64,000 nt of DNA. It comes from Gaertneriomyces semiglobifer. Its lineage: Eukaryota > Chytridiomycota > Chytridiomycetes > Spizellomycetales > Spizellomycetaceae. The notes under the pieces were generated by a model. It did not search any database. It worked only from the letters and a program-made list of their open reading frames with translations, and was not told the DNA's origin. Shown here piece by piece: positions 32,545 through 43,303 of this stretch. The DNA lies in assembly GCA_025558075.1 (NCBI GenBank), contig JAHLKF010000023.1, positions 62,001-126,000 on the forward strand, given 5' to 3'. The translations under genes and the position numbers were made by a program. Numbering within the stretch: the first letter of the stretch is position 1; each line of letters starts with the position of its first letter.

Positions 32545-32578
32545 TCACGTGCTCTCACGCATCAAACAACGTCACGTG
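32545..32578 (+). promoter_or_regulatory. Paired TCACGTG (Cbf1-type) sites upstream of SAM synthetase
   Basis: TCACGTG occurs at 32545-32551 and 32572-32578, 27 bp apart, about 560-590 bp upstream of the SAM synthetase ATG; a partial TCACGTTA lies at 32531. In yeasts TCACGTG is bound by Cbf1 with Met4/Met28 at sulfur-amino-acid genes. Function here is inference. Confidence 0.4.
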
Positions 32579-33034
32579 TTATTCCATGATCATCGATTGC
32601 CCGCTCGCCTGCTTGTTGGCGGGCGGTTGCGCAATCCTCGTTTTTTGAGCCAAAAGAAAGAAATTGTTTTGGGGGGCAATTGCGGCGTCTTAAGTTTCCA
32701 TTTTGAAATCCCTTAATTACCGGGTTATCTCGGGAGCGGGTTGCAACTATGAATAGCTAATTAAGGGAATTGGGGGATTTCAACTCACCAAATGTTGGGG
32801 TGTTTAGCCATCCAATAAATAGGGGTACTACTGTTATGCATAGGCAGCGATTAATTATCGTATATGAATCCATAAGTATCTATATACATCTAGTAAATCC
32901 CATATTAACAACCACTAGTAGCACTAATAACACATAGAAAGGGGCAAGTTAAGCCGTTACCAACGACAACCGACCCACACAACCCCAATACACACAACAA
33001 CACACGCCGCCTTGCCCCCGTTTCCCCACGGGAA

Positions 33035-33041
33035 TATAAAA
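33035..33041 (+). promoter_or_regulatory. TATA box of SAM synthetase
   Basis: TATAAAA about 92 bp upstream of the ATG, followed by a long CT-rich tract (33050-33130), the usual layout of a strongly expressed fungal gene. Confidence 0.6.
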
Positions 33042-33132
33042 GGACCCTCGTACACTCCGTCCCCCCTCCTCGTTCTCGTCTTTGCTCTTACACTCATCAT
33101 CCATTCCCCCTTCACCTCTCCTCTCCAATTAT

Positions 33133-34388
33133 ATGAACACAATGACTGTTCCAGAGGAAACCTTCCTTTTCACATCCGAGTCCGTCGGTGAGGGTCACCC
33201 CGACAAGATCTGCGATCAAGGTTTGTAATAGGCCAAAATTGGCAAATGTCTCTGCTGCTAGCGACCACGCACAGAGAATGCTCATCCCATTCGTTTTCCA
33301 TTACAGTCTCGGATGCCATTTTAGATGCCTGCTTGGCTCAGGACCCGTTCTCCCGTGTCGCTTGCGAAACCGCAACCAAGACCGGTATGATCATGGTCCT
33401 CGGTGAAATCACCACAAAGGCAACCCTCGACTACCAAAAGATCATCCGTGATACCGTCAAAAAGATCGGTTTCGATGACTCTAGCAAGGGTTTCGATTAC
33501 AAGACCTGTAACGTCCTTGTTGCCATTGAGCAGCAGTCGCCCGAGATCGCTGGCGGTCTCGTTCAGCAGGGTCAGGACATTGAAAAGATTGGTGCCGGTG
33601 ACCAGGGTATCATGTTCGGTTACGCCACCGACGAGACCCCGGAAATGATGCCTCTTACCATCATGCTCGCTCACAAGCTCAACATGAAAATGACTGAGCA
33701 CCGTCGTGACGGCACCATGTCATGGTTGCGCCCGGACTCAAAGACCCAAGTCACCGTCGAGTACAAGATGGTCAACGGTGTCCCGGTTCCCCAGAGGGTT
33801 CACACCATTGTCATCTCTACACAGCACTCTCCCGACGTTACCAACGAGTTCATCCAACAGGAACTCACCGAGAAGATCATCAAGGCCGTTATCCCCGCTA
33901 ACCTCATGGATGCCCAAACCGTCTACCACCTTCAGCCGTCTGGCCGGTTCGTCATTGGTGGACCGCAAGGTGACGCTGGTGTGACTGGTCGTAAGATCAT
34001 TGTCGACACCTACGGTGGTTGGGGTGCTCACGGTGGTGGTGCTTTCTCTGGAAAGGACTGGTCCAAGGTCGACCGTTCCGCTGCTTACACTGCTCGTTGG
34101 GTTGCCAAGTCCCTCGTTGCTGCCGGTCTTGCCCGCCGTTGCCTTGTCCAGCTCTCATACGCCATTGGTGTTGCTGAGCCTTGCTCGATCTTTGTCGACA
34201 CCTACGGAACTGGAAAGAAGTCCAACGCTGACCTTCTTGAGATTGTCAAGAACAACTTTGACCTTCGTCCCGGTGTCATTGTCAAGGAGCTTGACCTCTT
34301 CAAGCCCGTCTACGAAGAGTCTGCGCGCTACGGACACTTTGGTCGTGAGCAGTTCACTTGGGAGAAACCAAAGGCGCTCAAGTTCTAA
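33133..34388 (+). CDS. SAM2: S-adenosylmethionine synthetase
   Basis: Two exons (33133-33220, 33307-34388) encode 389 residues, the usual length. Signatures are [26 protein letters not shown] with the methionine-binding and ATP-binding residues, [21 protein letters not shown] and [19 protein letters not shown]. It makes S-adenosylmethionine from methionine and ATP in the cytosol. The codon use is strongly biased to C-ending codons, as in highly expressed genes, unlike most neighbours. The first in-frame ATG (33133) and a second three codons later are both plausible starts. Divergent from the GPKOW gene. Confidence 0.98.
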
Positions 34389-34925
34389 GTATACCAGACC
34401 ATTAGAATGGGACCGCGACCGAATGCACAGTTGAGAGTTTTGCGCATGTACACAGACTAGAAACAGACGATCAATGGCGAACCTACAACGACGGGCGGAC
34501 ATGCCGGTTTTGAAACAAACGGTGAATCTACACACCAAGCAGGCATGCAGAACGGTGGGAGGGTGATGATGGGATCTGTACAGCAAGATGTTCTGCAGTT
34601 GTGTTGCTGCTGACGCTTTTTTATTGTTATATACGTTATTGTAATTTTGTGATGCTCGTTTTTTTTAATCCGATAATCTTGTTCGGTATGTCTGTGTGCT
34701 CATTTTACTGGTGTTCTGCTCGTCTCCGGGTGTGTGATTGCCTGTATATGTACATGTCGGATTCAAAATTAACCTCGCCGGAAGTAAGCATGTGCATACA
34801 GGAGGAAGCAAGCACATAATAGCACAGATCCAGACGGCGCCGCGGACCTGCCAGAAGCAACATCATCACCTCGCCTAGATTTCAACAGACTTTAAAAAAA
34901 ATGGGAGACTATTAAAAAAGTTGAG
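34389..34925. other. Intergenic interval 3' of SAM synthetase
   Basis: 3' flank of the SAM synthetase gene up to the tRNA-Ser gene; no gene seen. Confidence 0.45.
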
Positions 34926-35007
34926 CGACGCGAGGAGGATTTGAACCTCCGCGGGCAGAGCCCAATAGATTTCTAGTCTATCGCCTTAACCACTCGGCCA
35001 TCGCGTC
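34926..35007 (-). tRNA. tRNA-Ser (anticodon AGA)
   Basis: An 82-nt class II cloverleaf with a long variable arm, no intron. The acceptor GACGCGA pairs exactly with TCGCGTC; D-arm region TGGCCGAGTGG is typical of serine tRNA. The anticodon stem ATAGA/TCTAT encloses CTAGAAA. The T arm is GAGG TTCAAAT CCTC with one extra pair; the discriminator is G, a serine identity element. Minus-strand T run (the plus-strand AAAAAA at 34910-34920) fits a polymerase III stop. Confidence 0.97.
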
Positions 35008-35556
35008 CTTAAGTGTTCGCTACCATAAATGTCTGTTTATATTATGTAGTACCGTCATTAAATCGAGCGCAAACCCAGATCTTGATGATTCTGAGGGAAT
35101 GCTGGCGAAAGGAGTTAATCTTATTATATGGTGGTCTGGGCAAGAACGGGTTTCTGGGATATATATATATTGATACTGACCGGCTGACCTAATTCCAGTG
35201 TGTAGGCTTATACGTATTTTGGGAGTGGTGGCAGAAAAAGGAGGTGGGAAAAGTACATGATTCCCATTTGTCTAACAGGGCCGCAAGCTGCATTTTTGGA
35301 ATCAAAGATATACAAATAACCAAGCTCCCATATTGTTATGCAGCCGCACCAGCGCACAAAAAGATGTAACAGAATAGATTAAGCAAATGTCTATTGAGAA
35401 ACTTTGCAAGTGTAGGTGGTTGTAAAGAGCGACCATTAGATACTAAATTACAGGGGTACGATAGCAAAAATCGCTGTACAAGGTCTGAGGGGATATATAA
35501 TATGAGGTGGTGGTTGAGAGCGTCCTCTCAAAGGATGGAGTGGGGTGGTTTTTTCT
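35008..35556. other. Intergenic interval
   Basis: AT-rich, with an (AT)n-like run near 35160. It carries the tRNA-Ser upstream region and the 3' end of the GDP-mannose pyrophosphorylase gene. No gene seen. Confidence 0.45.
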
Positions 35557-36703
35557 CTACATGATGATGGAAGGTTCCGCAATGTTCGCACTGACGCTCT
35601 TGTGCGGCAAGACACATCCTCCGTTCATGTAAATCTCATCAGCGACATGCACATCGTCACCGAGGACACTCACACCTTCCAAGCGGGCCCATCGCCCGAC
35701 AGACGAGTGCCAGCCGACAATCGCACCGACGATCCACGCGTGGTCTTTGACGGCAGCGCCTTCCATGATAACAGCGTTGGATAACCTGACACCATCGCCA
35801 ATGACACAGTCTGGACCGATGACGACGTTGGGTCCGATTTTGCAGTTGACCCCGACTTTGGCGCTCGGGTGGATCAAGACGTTGCCAACGATGCCTTGGC
35901 CGCGCGCAAGCGTTTCGTGCGCCTTTTTGGATAGAGAGGTCAGGTAGAGACCGGTTCCAGTGAGGTAATCCTTGGGTTGACCGACATCCATCCAGAATCC
36001 GGGCAGATCCATTGTGTGTAGTTGGTTCTCTTTCGCCATCAACGGGAAAATCTCCTTTTCGATAGATGTGGGAACGGGTTGGATGCGGTCTAGGATAGAT
36101 GGGCTGAAGATGTAGATACCGGCGTTAATCTTGTTGGAAACGAATTCTTGAGGTTTCTCGACAAAGCGTTCAATAGCAGAGGAATTGTCTTTGTTGACGA
36201 CAACACCATACTTTGACGGATCCGAGACCTTGGTCACGAGAATGGTTCCCTCTCCTCCGTGTGCTTTGTGGAATTCGGCCAACTGTTCAAAGGGGAAGTC
36301 GCAGATGACATCCGAGTTCAGAACAAAGAAGGGTTGGTTGTCCTTGGCAAGCACCTCCTTCGCAAGGGCTAGAGGTCCAGCGGTACCTAACGGTTCTGAC
36401 TCGATGGAGAAGGTGATCTTGACCTTGAACTCTTCCTCGTACTTCTTCATGAAATTCGCCATGATCTCGGGTCGGTAGTTCACGGCAAGAACAATATCCG
36501 TGACACCGGCCTTCACGAGGGCTTCGATCTGGTGAAGAATCATGGGACGGTTGGCGAACTCCACAAGTGGTTTGGGGAGGGTAAGGGTGAGAGGACGCAG
36601 GCGCGTACCGAAACCTGGCAGATGAGCGCAGTCGGGTGAGTACCAAGCTGCTGTGTGTCCAAAAACATTCAATCCTACCTCCGACGAGAATGAGAGCCTT
36701 CAT
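35557..36703 (-). CDS. MPG1: GDP-mannose pyrophosphorylase (mannose-1-phosphate guanylyltransferase)
   Basis: Two exons (36703-36679 and 36614-35557) encode 360 residues. The start joins MKALILVGG to [19 protein letters not shown], the nucleotidyltransferase signature. Other matches are NSDVICDF (metal/nucleotide site), [20 protein letters not shown] and [15 protein letters not shown]. The C-terminal left-handed beta-helix has [19 protein letters not shown] repeats. It makes GDP-mannose from mannose-1-phosphate and GTP, feeding cell-wall mannan, N- and O-glycosylation and GPI anchors. The intron splits the GG of the first motif. High C-ending codon bias suggests strong expression. Confidence 0.98.
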
Positions 36704-37557
36704 GTTTGATTTGGAGGTGAGAGAAAGAAGCTGTGATGTAACCTGTTCAAAAAACTGTCTGTAAGTTGCGCTGTTCGATGAGGGAAGGCGAATTACGAGA
36801 CGCAGGCGTACCTTGCGGTGGCGGAGTCGGATTTCGCTTTGACCCTTTTGCTAGTGTCCTGATTGCCTTGTTGTGCTTTGCTACTTTCTCTCGCTCTGTC
36901 CTCTCTCTCTGGAAACTCTCAAGCAGGTCCTCTTTATATGCAACTGTTGCGAATGCGTACTTTCCCGTAGCTGCAAGGCACCGTTGGCTGTTCGTTGAGC
37001 GAATGCCGTGCGGCCAGTTTCCAACAATAGCAACGTAAATGCTCAACGTACGCGTCTACGATATGATTTCAGCAGAGGAACTACTGTTGGCGGAGAGGAT
37101 ATGCTGTGAAGGAGGCAGCGGCTGCTGAGGGGAATCCTCCGTCTCCGTCCACCGGCAATGCCAAGTAGCTGCCGAGCGTTATCTGCGTACTCTACCGTTT
37201 TACGGCACCGCAGAACTCGGCGCGGAGATTATGGAATGTAACCTTCGAGAAGGAGTCTATAAAGCGAGATCGTCGATACTCGTTGATGCGATGCACTCGC
37301 CGCTCAGGCGGCGTAATAGGGATTGCTGCTGCTGCTGGTCGACGCTAATGCACTTTGGCAGACGTGGTTCTACGTTCATCAGTGTCTCGCATTGATGCGA
37401 TGGTGTCAGCACTAAATGCGTTTGCGCAGCCATTAACCATGCCCACCACAACGAGAAAATACCACCAAGTCCTACTGATAAGTTTCCTAGTGTGTGTCCT
37501 CTGAATTCCGCCTACGAGCAATCATCACCAGTATAATTACATAGTTGGTCCTTCATC
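36704..37557. other. Divergent intergenic interval
   Basis: Shared 5' region of MPG1 and the cystatin gene, 850 bp. A 99-codon minus-strand frame at 36747-37046 lies directly upstream of the MPG1 start and is judged 5' leader. No further gene seen. Confidence 0.45.
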
Positions 37558-37984
37558 ATGAAACTCGGCGGCTTGGGACTCACTGCGTAAGTACATGGAG
37601 TGCAGGGTAGTCGTACATGTGATGGAGAGAAATTCATGTTTTCCAATGCAACGCAGGGATGCTACTGCCGAAGTGCAGGATATCGCCGAAAGAGTTCGTC
37701 CAGACTTGGAGAAACGTGTTGGCAGGACGTTCCCCAAATATCATGCTGTCAAGTACGCCACACAAGTGGTAGGTCTCTTATTATCATACCCCTTTCAGTG
37801 CCATCATTGACGCTTGGTTCATCTCCTTGTTTCCGCCCAGGTGGCAGGACTCAACTTTTTTATAGCTGTTGACGTTGGAGAACCCAAGCACTTTCATCTG
37901 CGAGTGTATCGCAACTTGCAGGGAGAATTGCAGTTGACCGATTTCGTAGAGAAGGATGCTGATGCCGAAATGGAATATATTTGA
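37558..37984 (+). CDS. Stefin-type cystatin (cysteine-protease inhibitor)
   Basis: Three exons (37558-37586, 37657-37768, 37841-37984) encode 94 residues with matching phases. The N-terminal GGLG stretch, the QVVAG loop (YATQVVAGLNFFI, split by intron 2) and the C-terminal HFHLRVY/LQLTDF strands are the three contact elements of type 1 cystatins (stefins). No signal peptide or Cys pair is present, so it is cytosolic. It would inhibit papain-like proteases such as cathepsins. The gene is too fragmented for single-frame scanning. Cystatins are scarce in Dikarya; its presence here fits an early-diverging fungus. Confidence 0.9.
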
Positions 37985-38441
37985 ACAGCGATTGGTATAC
38001 AGGAGAATCGGATGACAGTGGCATTAAGATAAAGTAATAAATACAAAACAGTCCCTGTGCAATCTCAAAATCTCACACAACACTCTGGAACGGACCCAAT
38101 CCGGGTTGCATCCGCCGCTAATGGCGAGCAGCACCTGGTAACTAGTAGCTGCAGTACCACCAGTAGCATCACCAGCATCACCCGGCAGCAGAAGCCTAAG
38201 CCAGCGGAAGCTGAAGCAAGCGGCGAGTAGAGCACAGCAGCTCGCTTTTATACGCCGGTCGAAGCGCCCGAAAAGATGACGTGGTGCCCGACTTTCTCCG
38301 AGCCGCGTGCTCCGCGTTTACCCTGCACGCCGTATAAAAGGCTGCTGCGCTGGCTGCTCGTTATCATCAGAGGTTGTTCCCCGTCCAAACTCATCTACCG
38401 CCGTAACCCTCCTCCCTCTGCCTAATATTGGAACCGCAACC
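37985..38441. other. Intergenic interval with triplet-rich stretch
   Basis: The stretch at about 38115-38230 is rich in CAG, CAC and CTG-like triplets (AGCAGCACC, CACCAGCATCACC). It is followed by the FBP1 core promoter. No gene seen. Confidence 0.5.
38333..38340 (+). promoter_or_regulatory. TATA box of fructose-1,6-bisphosphatase
   Basis: TATAAAAG about 105 bp upstream of the ATG at 38442; a CT-rich leader lies just before the ATG. Confidence 0.6.
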
Positions 38442-39684
38442 ATGAGTATCGACGCACAGCAGCACCGTGAGGACTTGCGCACAGATTTCGTGACGCTCAC
38501 CAACGATATTCTGGCGCGGCAGCAAAAGCACAAGGAAGCTACTGGAGACCTGAGTATTCTCATGTCTGCCATTTCTTCTGCTTGCAAATGGATCTCCAAC
38601 GTCGTCCGAAAGGCCGAACTTTTGAAAGTGTAAGAATCGCCCCTTGTGCTATCTTTCCATCCCTGGCGCATGTTCTCACCACTGCCATCAACTGCTCTGC
38701 TTATAGTATTGGCGTGACTGGAGCACAAAATGTCCAACAGGAGAACGTCCAGAAATTGGATATTTTATCGAATCAGATCATGATCAACCTGCTAAAGGGA
38801 TCTGGGAAAGCCGCAATCTTGGTGTCCGAAGAGGATGACGAAGCCATATTTGTTCCTGATAGCCAGCGCGGACACTACTGCGTATGTTTTGACCCTCTTG
38901 ATGGATCATCCAACATTGACTGTGGTGTCTCAATCGGAACGATATTTGGTATTTACCACGTGGTACGTTACCGCTGGTGATGATCTCCTCGCGTTCCTCA
39001 CCGTCGTTTACTGACCTTGGCTCGTAGAAAGATGACAAGCAGAAGCCAACAATGGCGGATGTTTTGAGACCAGGTACCGAAATGGTTGCAGCGGGGTACT
39101 GCATGTACGGGAGTTCCACAGTGATGGTGTGCACCTTTACGGGATCCAATGAGGTCAACGGGTACACTCTGGACCCACACATCGGAGAATTCGTAATGAC
39201 ACACCGCAATGTAGGCAGTTCGATATTGCTTGGCTTAACGGCTACTGTGTACTTATCTCCATTATTATAGATGAAGCTCGGCAAAAAGAAGATCTACTCC
39301 ATCAACGAGGGTAATGCCCACACTTTTGATGATGCCATCAAAGGGTACCTGGAATCTGTCAAATTTCCCCCTGCCGGACACACTGGAAAATTCACCCCGT
39401 ATTCTGCGCGTTATGTCGGTAGTATGGTCGCCGATGTTCACCGCACCATCCTTTATGGAGGAGTGTTCCTGTACCCAGGTGCCAAACTCCGAGTTCTATA
39501 CGAGTGCTTCCCGATGGCACTACTCATTGAGGCCGCTGGTGGCAAGGCTTCCACCGGTCGGCAACGGATGCTCGATTTGACGCCCAAGGAGTTGCACCAG
39601 CGCTCAGGAATTATACTGGGCACAAAGGAAGAGGTAGAACGGGTAGAGGAGCTTTACAAGAAAATGGATGCTGCTAAGCAGTAA
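38442..39684 (+). CDS. FBP1: Fructose-1,6-bisphosphatase
   Basis: Four exons (38442-38629, 38707-38962, 39028-39210, 39271-39684) encode 346 residues, within the family's usual range. Signatures are [20 protein letters not shown] (metal ligands), [14 protein letters not shown] (substrate and active-site strand) and [29 protein letters not shown]. It removes the 1-phosphate from fructose-1,6-bisphosphate in gluconeogenesis. Strong fungal FBPases are glucose-repressed, but no such site is evident here. The fourth exon begins with MKLGKKK. Confidence 0.98.
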
Positions 39685-39824
39685 AAATTGCGGCTTGGTA
39701 TCGACCAGTAAGGCACTGGCGGATGCCACAGGACTTTCGTTATTGCCGACAGGGTTACCGATATCTACATATTACTGCCTCTATCCTGTAGCTATGTACA
39801 ATATGAACTAGAATATTCTTCCCA

Positions 39825-40807
39825 TCATGAAGGGACATAACCGAATAGTCCTCGTCGCTTCGGTTTAGCGGGCTTCTTTATATCCTCTGGCGTCTCCTGC
39901 TCCATCTTCCTGGTGGCAGCTTTAAGGTTGGAGATGTACTCTCGCAACATGAGGTTCTCTGCATGTTGTTTGGCGTACGCCGCATGGGCGTTCTCAGCGC
40001 GAGAGACTTTGAGCCGTAGTGTCTTTTGAAGATCAAGTATATGTCTATACAATGACGTATCAGTGGCGCTCTCCTCGGTGCGAACGCCAGGAAACGGAAC
40101 AGAACTCACCGAATCAAGACCATTTTCTCGGCATCCACGTTCTCTTCCAAAATAGCGTCAGGCTCCGCGGCCGCAGGAAGGTCCCATATACTGATTTCTC
40201 TTTGGGTGTTCGACGTACTCGCCGGTGTTGACCCCGCAAAGAATGCCAGCAAATCGTCCTCAGTAGATGTCGCGCCGGTCGGCACGGCTTTCGTTGGTGC
40301 AGACGAAGATATTTCTGCTACAATATCCCACGGGTCTTTGGGTCCTTCAACGGACCCCGGTGGATCGCAGGTGGACGTGGAAGGAATGAGCGGGACGAAT
40401 ATGGTTGACCACCTCTGTTCGCGTTTATCAGGTATTGTGGAAGATGGAGTTATTGATGGAGCTGCTGGCATATGTGCTAGTTCTGGTAATCTGTCCACGA
40501 GAGGTTCCTTGTTTGCGGCTCTTTCAAAGGGCATGAACCCTATATCACCGTCTTCTTGGTCTGTCCCCATCCATGGATTGTTCCCAATGCGTTCTAGTGC
40601 TCCGGACGGTGACGATGGTGTGTTGTGAGCGGATAATGTGCGGGATGGGTTGGGAACGGGACGAGGGAGTGCGAAAGTATGTTTGCTTTGTGTGGCTGCT
40701 GGTGCTGCCCAAGGATTTTCGAGACCTTGTAGTGTTGTTTGGCTGAGACCTAGACTCCCATCCGTAGATGCACCTGCCCGCCATCCAGAGCTAATTGACG
40801 TCGTCAT
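39825..40807 (-). CDS. SCOC-like short coiled-coil protein with long N-terminal extension
   Basis: Two exons (40807-40110, 40044-39825) encode 305 residues. The C terminus (HILDLQKTLRLKVSRAEN...ENLMLREYISNLKAATRK) matches the SCOC/UNC-69 coiled coil, which binds Arl1-type GTPases and takes part in Golgi and autophagy traffic. The 230-residue N-terminal part is Ser/Pro/Thr-rich and disordered, with DPWDIVAEIS, LLAFFAGS and WDLPAA short motifs (DPW is an AP-2-type adaptor motif). The intron joins VLIR to HILDL inside the heptads. The animal protein is only about 80 residues, so this is an extended version. Function inferred. Confidence 0.75.
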
Positions 40808-41101
40808 GGCTAACCTCGTTGCTGTGGGTGCGTTACGGGTTGCGCTTGATGCTACTGATGTCTTGGAAAAAGTCGCACTTGAGGTGTGTCAGTTGCAAGG
40901 AAAGGGATTTACACTTTTTGTTATCGGTAACATAACTTAAGCGCTACTGTAATTCCCATGGCAACAAGCGCGCTTGGGAGAAAAGTTGTTGGGCGGCGTT
41001 GAACGGGTGCGGTTTTCGGTCCTCTTTTTGCAGAATCACAGCTCAGGCTTGAATTCACTGGAAGACTACCCACTCCCGGTGCAAGCACATCATCGCCCAT
41101 C

Positions 41102-42081
41102 ATGTCTAAGAGAGGTGGGTATCATTTCGACTTGGCCTTACTTCTGATAGGACCGGTATTGGGGCGAAATTGGAGACGGTAGCATCAATTGGCGGAGCTG
41201 TTAGCAAGCGGAACCAGGAGGATTTCATACCCAAGTTGGAAGGACTGAAGGGCAGCCACTGATGACGGGAACTAATTTACAACCGGACCTATGCCCGAGC
41301 CTGCATTTCGGGGACTACATATTTGACCTTGATGCTACCCGAGACCGTAGAAGCGAAGCCTTTCCTGCGTCACGCATGCGCGAGTGTTGAAACTAGGATG
41401 CATAGAGGACGGGACGGCATCATCGGCGATCATTAGTTGATGGGAACGGAGGGTTCGGCGGGACATCAAGAAAGACACATCCGTCTTCAACGGCGGGTGA
41501 CCTTTTGGAGATCTGATGCTTATCATGACAACTACATTAGGTTCCGGTGCTTCTGGAAACAAGTTCAAGATGACCCTCGGTCTTCCCGTGGGTGCCGTCA
41601 TGAACTGCGCCGACAACTCTGGTGCAAAGAACTTGTACATCATCTCAGTCAAGGGCATCAAGGGTCGTCTCAACCGTCTTCCCGCTGCCGGTGTCGGTGA
41701 CATGGTCTTGGCTACCGTCAAGAAGGGAAAGCCGGATCTGAGGAAGAAGGGTGGGTAATTGGTGCATTAATGCTTGGGGAATCCGTTTACTAAAGTAGTT
41801 GCCGTATCCAGTTATGCCTGCTGTCGTCGTCCGTCAGCGCAAGCCCTGGCGCCGTCGGGATGGTGTGTTCCTTTACTTTGAGGGTGCGTACATAGTGGTA
41901 TATCACATTTATACGTGGGCACTTTGTGTTTATTGACGTTATTATTTTTGATTCAGACAACGCCGGTGTCATTGTCAACCCCAAGGGTGAAATGAAGGGA
42001 TCTGCTATTACCGGCCCCGTCGGAAAGGAGTGTGCTGACCTTTGGCCGAAGATCGCCTCCAGCTCTGGTACCGTCGTGTAA
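41102..42081 (+). CDS. RPL23: Ribosomal protein uL14 (RPL23)
   Basis: Four exons (41102-41114, 41541-41750, 41812-41883, 41957-42081) encode 139 residues. Matches include [40 protein letters not shown] and [19 protein letters not shown]. uL14 is a large-subunit protein near the subunit interface. The first exon is 13 nt (MSKRG with one split codon) and is followed by a 426-nt intron, six times the typical length in this window. Strong C-ending codon bias. Divergent from the SCOC-like gene, 294 bp apart. Confidence 0.98.
41115..41540 (+). other. Long first intron of RPL23
   Basis: GTGGGT..TTAG intron of 426 nt in a ribosomal protein gene, a common host for box C/D or H/ACA snoRNAs. A CTGATGA-like stretch occurs near 41257, but no paired D box was found by eye, so a snoRNA is not called. 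Confidence 0.5.
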
Positions 42082-43303
42082 ATAGAAAATATAGCCAGCC
42101 TGTGATCCGCGTTCGGCTCTTGAGTGCAACCTTTTCCGTGTTCTGCGGCCTCACACCTGAGTACCCGCGATGTCCGAGTCAAGTACGCACCATTGGCTTG
42201 ATACTCCATGAACATCGTTTACATGCTGGCCATCCCTTTCCAATGTTTGTGAAACATCTCGTCCACAGCTGTGACTTGGCAAGTATTGCTAGGAGTAGAA
42301 TGATGGATAGCAACATAGTACCGAAGACAAGTTTGGTGAGGGTGTGGAGAACATCCAGGGCCGGCAGCATAAAATCCATTCCTCAGACATGTGTAAGGTT
42401 TCTAGCGCTAACCTTGATGTGTTCAGCAATCGATAAGTGAAGGGTTCCGCGAACTTGGCTTAAGAACGCGTTTTCCCACAGCTCGTGTTGCATTTTCCCA
42501 TCCATCCATCTCGACTACTCTTGAGATTCAATATGTCCGACACCCCTAATAGCCGGTCTTTGCTGCTGGTAAGTACCTCCAGTCCGGCACTGCATTGTGT
42601 TTCCGTTTGCGCACATGGTTCCAGCATGGAACCTTTTCCGTATTGATATCAGAGGAGTTTGTTTTTCTGGCGGGTCTGCTGTCTCCAAAGCGCGAGACAG
42701 GGGGCCTGAGGACACGGCGCCTGCTTTGTGTCGGTAGCTGGAGCATCCGCTCGAACAGCCTTGGACTCAGAGTGAGCGAAGAACTGACCAGTTCGGTCTG
42801 ATCAGGGTCTTGGCTATTGACTGGGCATCAGTACGGTTTACCGTTGATGCCCTGCGATATATCGCAAACAGTCCGTGGCCCGCCCCTGTCCCCGCCCGAA
42901 TGTTGGGTCTCGTATCACTGCTCTGGGAACTGCAGCTGAATTGATTTCTATCCGTCCTAAACGTACTTTTTCTCTCTTTCTTTAATAGGACACGATCACA
43001 AGGGAGAGATGATCGATTTCTTCCGCAGGCTTACGAACGGAATTTTCACCATTTCTTCATTTCTGTTGGCATACCTGCGTTTTCTTTTGTACATACACAC
43101 ATATACGTCCCGCAGCACTCCGATCAATGGAACGCAGTCATTTCTGTATGAACTCCTGCAAATGTATCCCCGTCGCAAGTGCCATGTTGAAAGCGGACAT
43201 TAAATAATTTAGCGTACACCAAGTTCAGAAATCGATAAATGAAGGTAGTTCGGCGATGAAGGGTTCGTAACATTTTAACAGCGCCTCTTCCGATCATCGC
43301 ACT
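42082..43303. other. Intergenic interval with unresolved small exons
   Basis: The interval is 1.2 kb. An ATG at 42532 (MSDTPNSRSLLL) reaches a strong GTAAGT donor near 42568. Joining it to the good T-rich acceptor at about 42988 gives only seven more codons, so no gene is called here. Confidence 0.4.
42179..42379 (-). CDS. Possible small membrane protein
   Basis: A 66-codon frame with an ATG at 42379 (MDFMLPALDVLHTLTKLV...) has a clear hydrophobic segment (LVFGTMLLSIILLLAILAKS) and a Cys-containing basic tail. Its end has a possible GTGCGT donor, which could extend it into the antisense of RPL23 exon 4. There is no recognisable family. Confidence 0.25.
   Translation of the reverse strand: MDFMLPALDVLHTLTKLVFGTMLLSIILLLAILAKSQLWTRCFTNIGKGWPACKRCSWSIKPMVRT

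Larger units (their letters stand above)
32043..33132. other. Divergent intergenic interval
   Basis: Shared regulatory region of the GPKOW and SAM synthetase genes, containing the TCACGTG pair and the TATA box. A 102-codon open frame at 32236-32544 has no homology and overlaps the regulatory sites, so it is not called. Confidence 0.5.

Noticed and set aside
36747..37046. 99-codon minus-strand frame upstream of MPG1
   Set aside because: Immediately upstream of the MPG1 start on the same strand, most likely 5' leader; no homology.
42532..42570. ATG with strong GTAAGT donor, possible small spliced gene
   Set aside because: Joining to the only good acceptor gives a 19-residue peptide; other acceptors give early stops.
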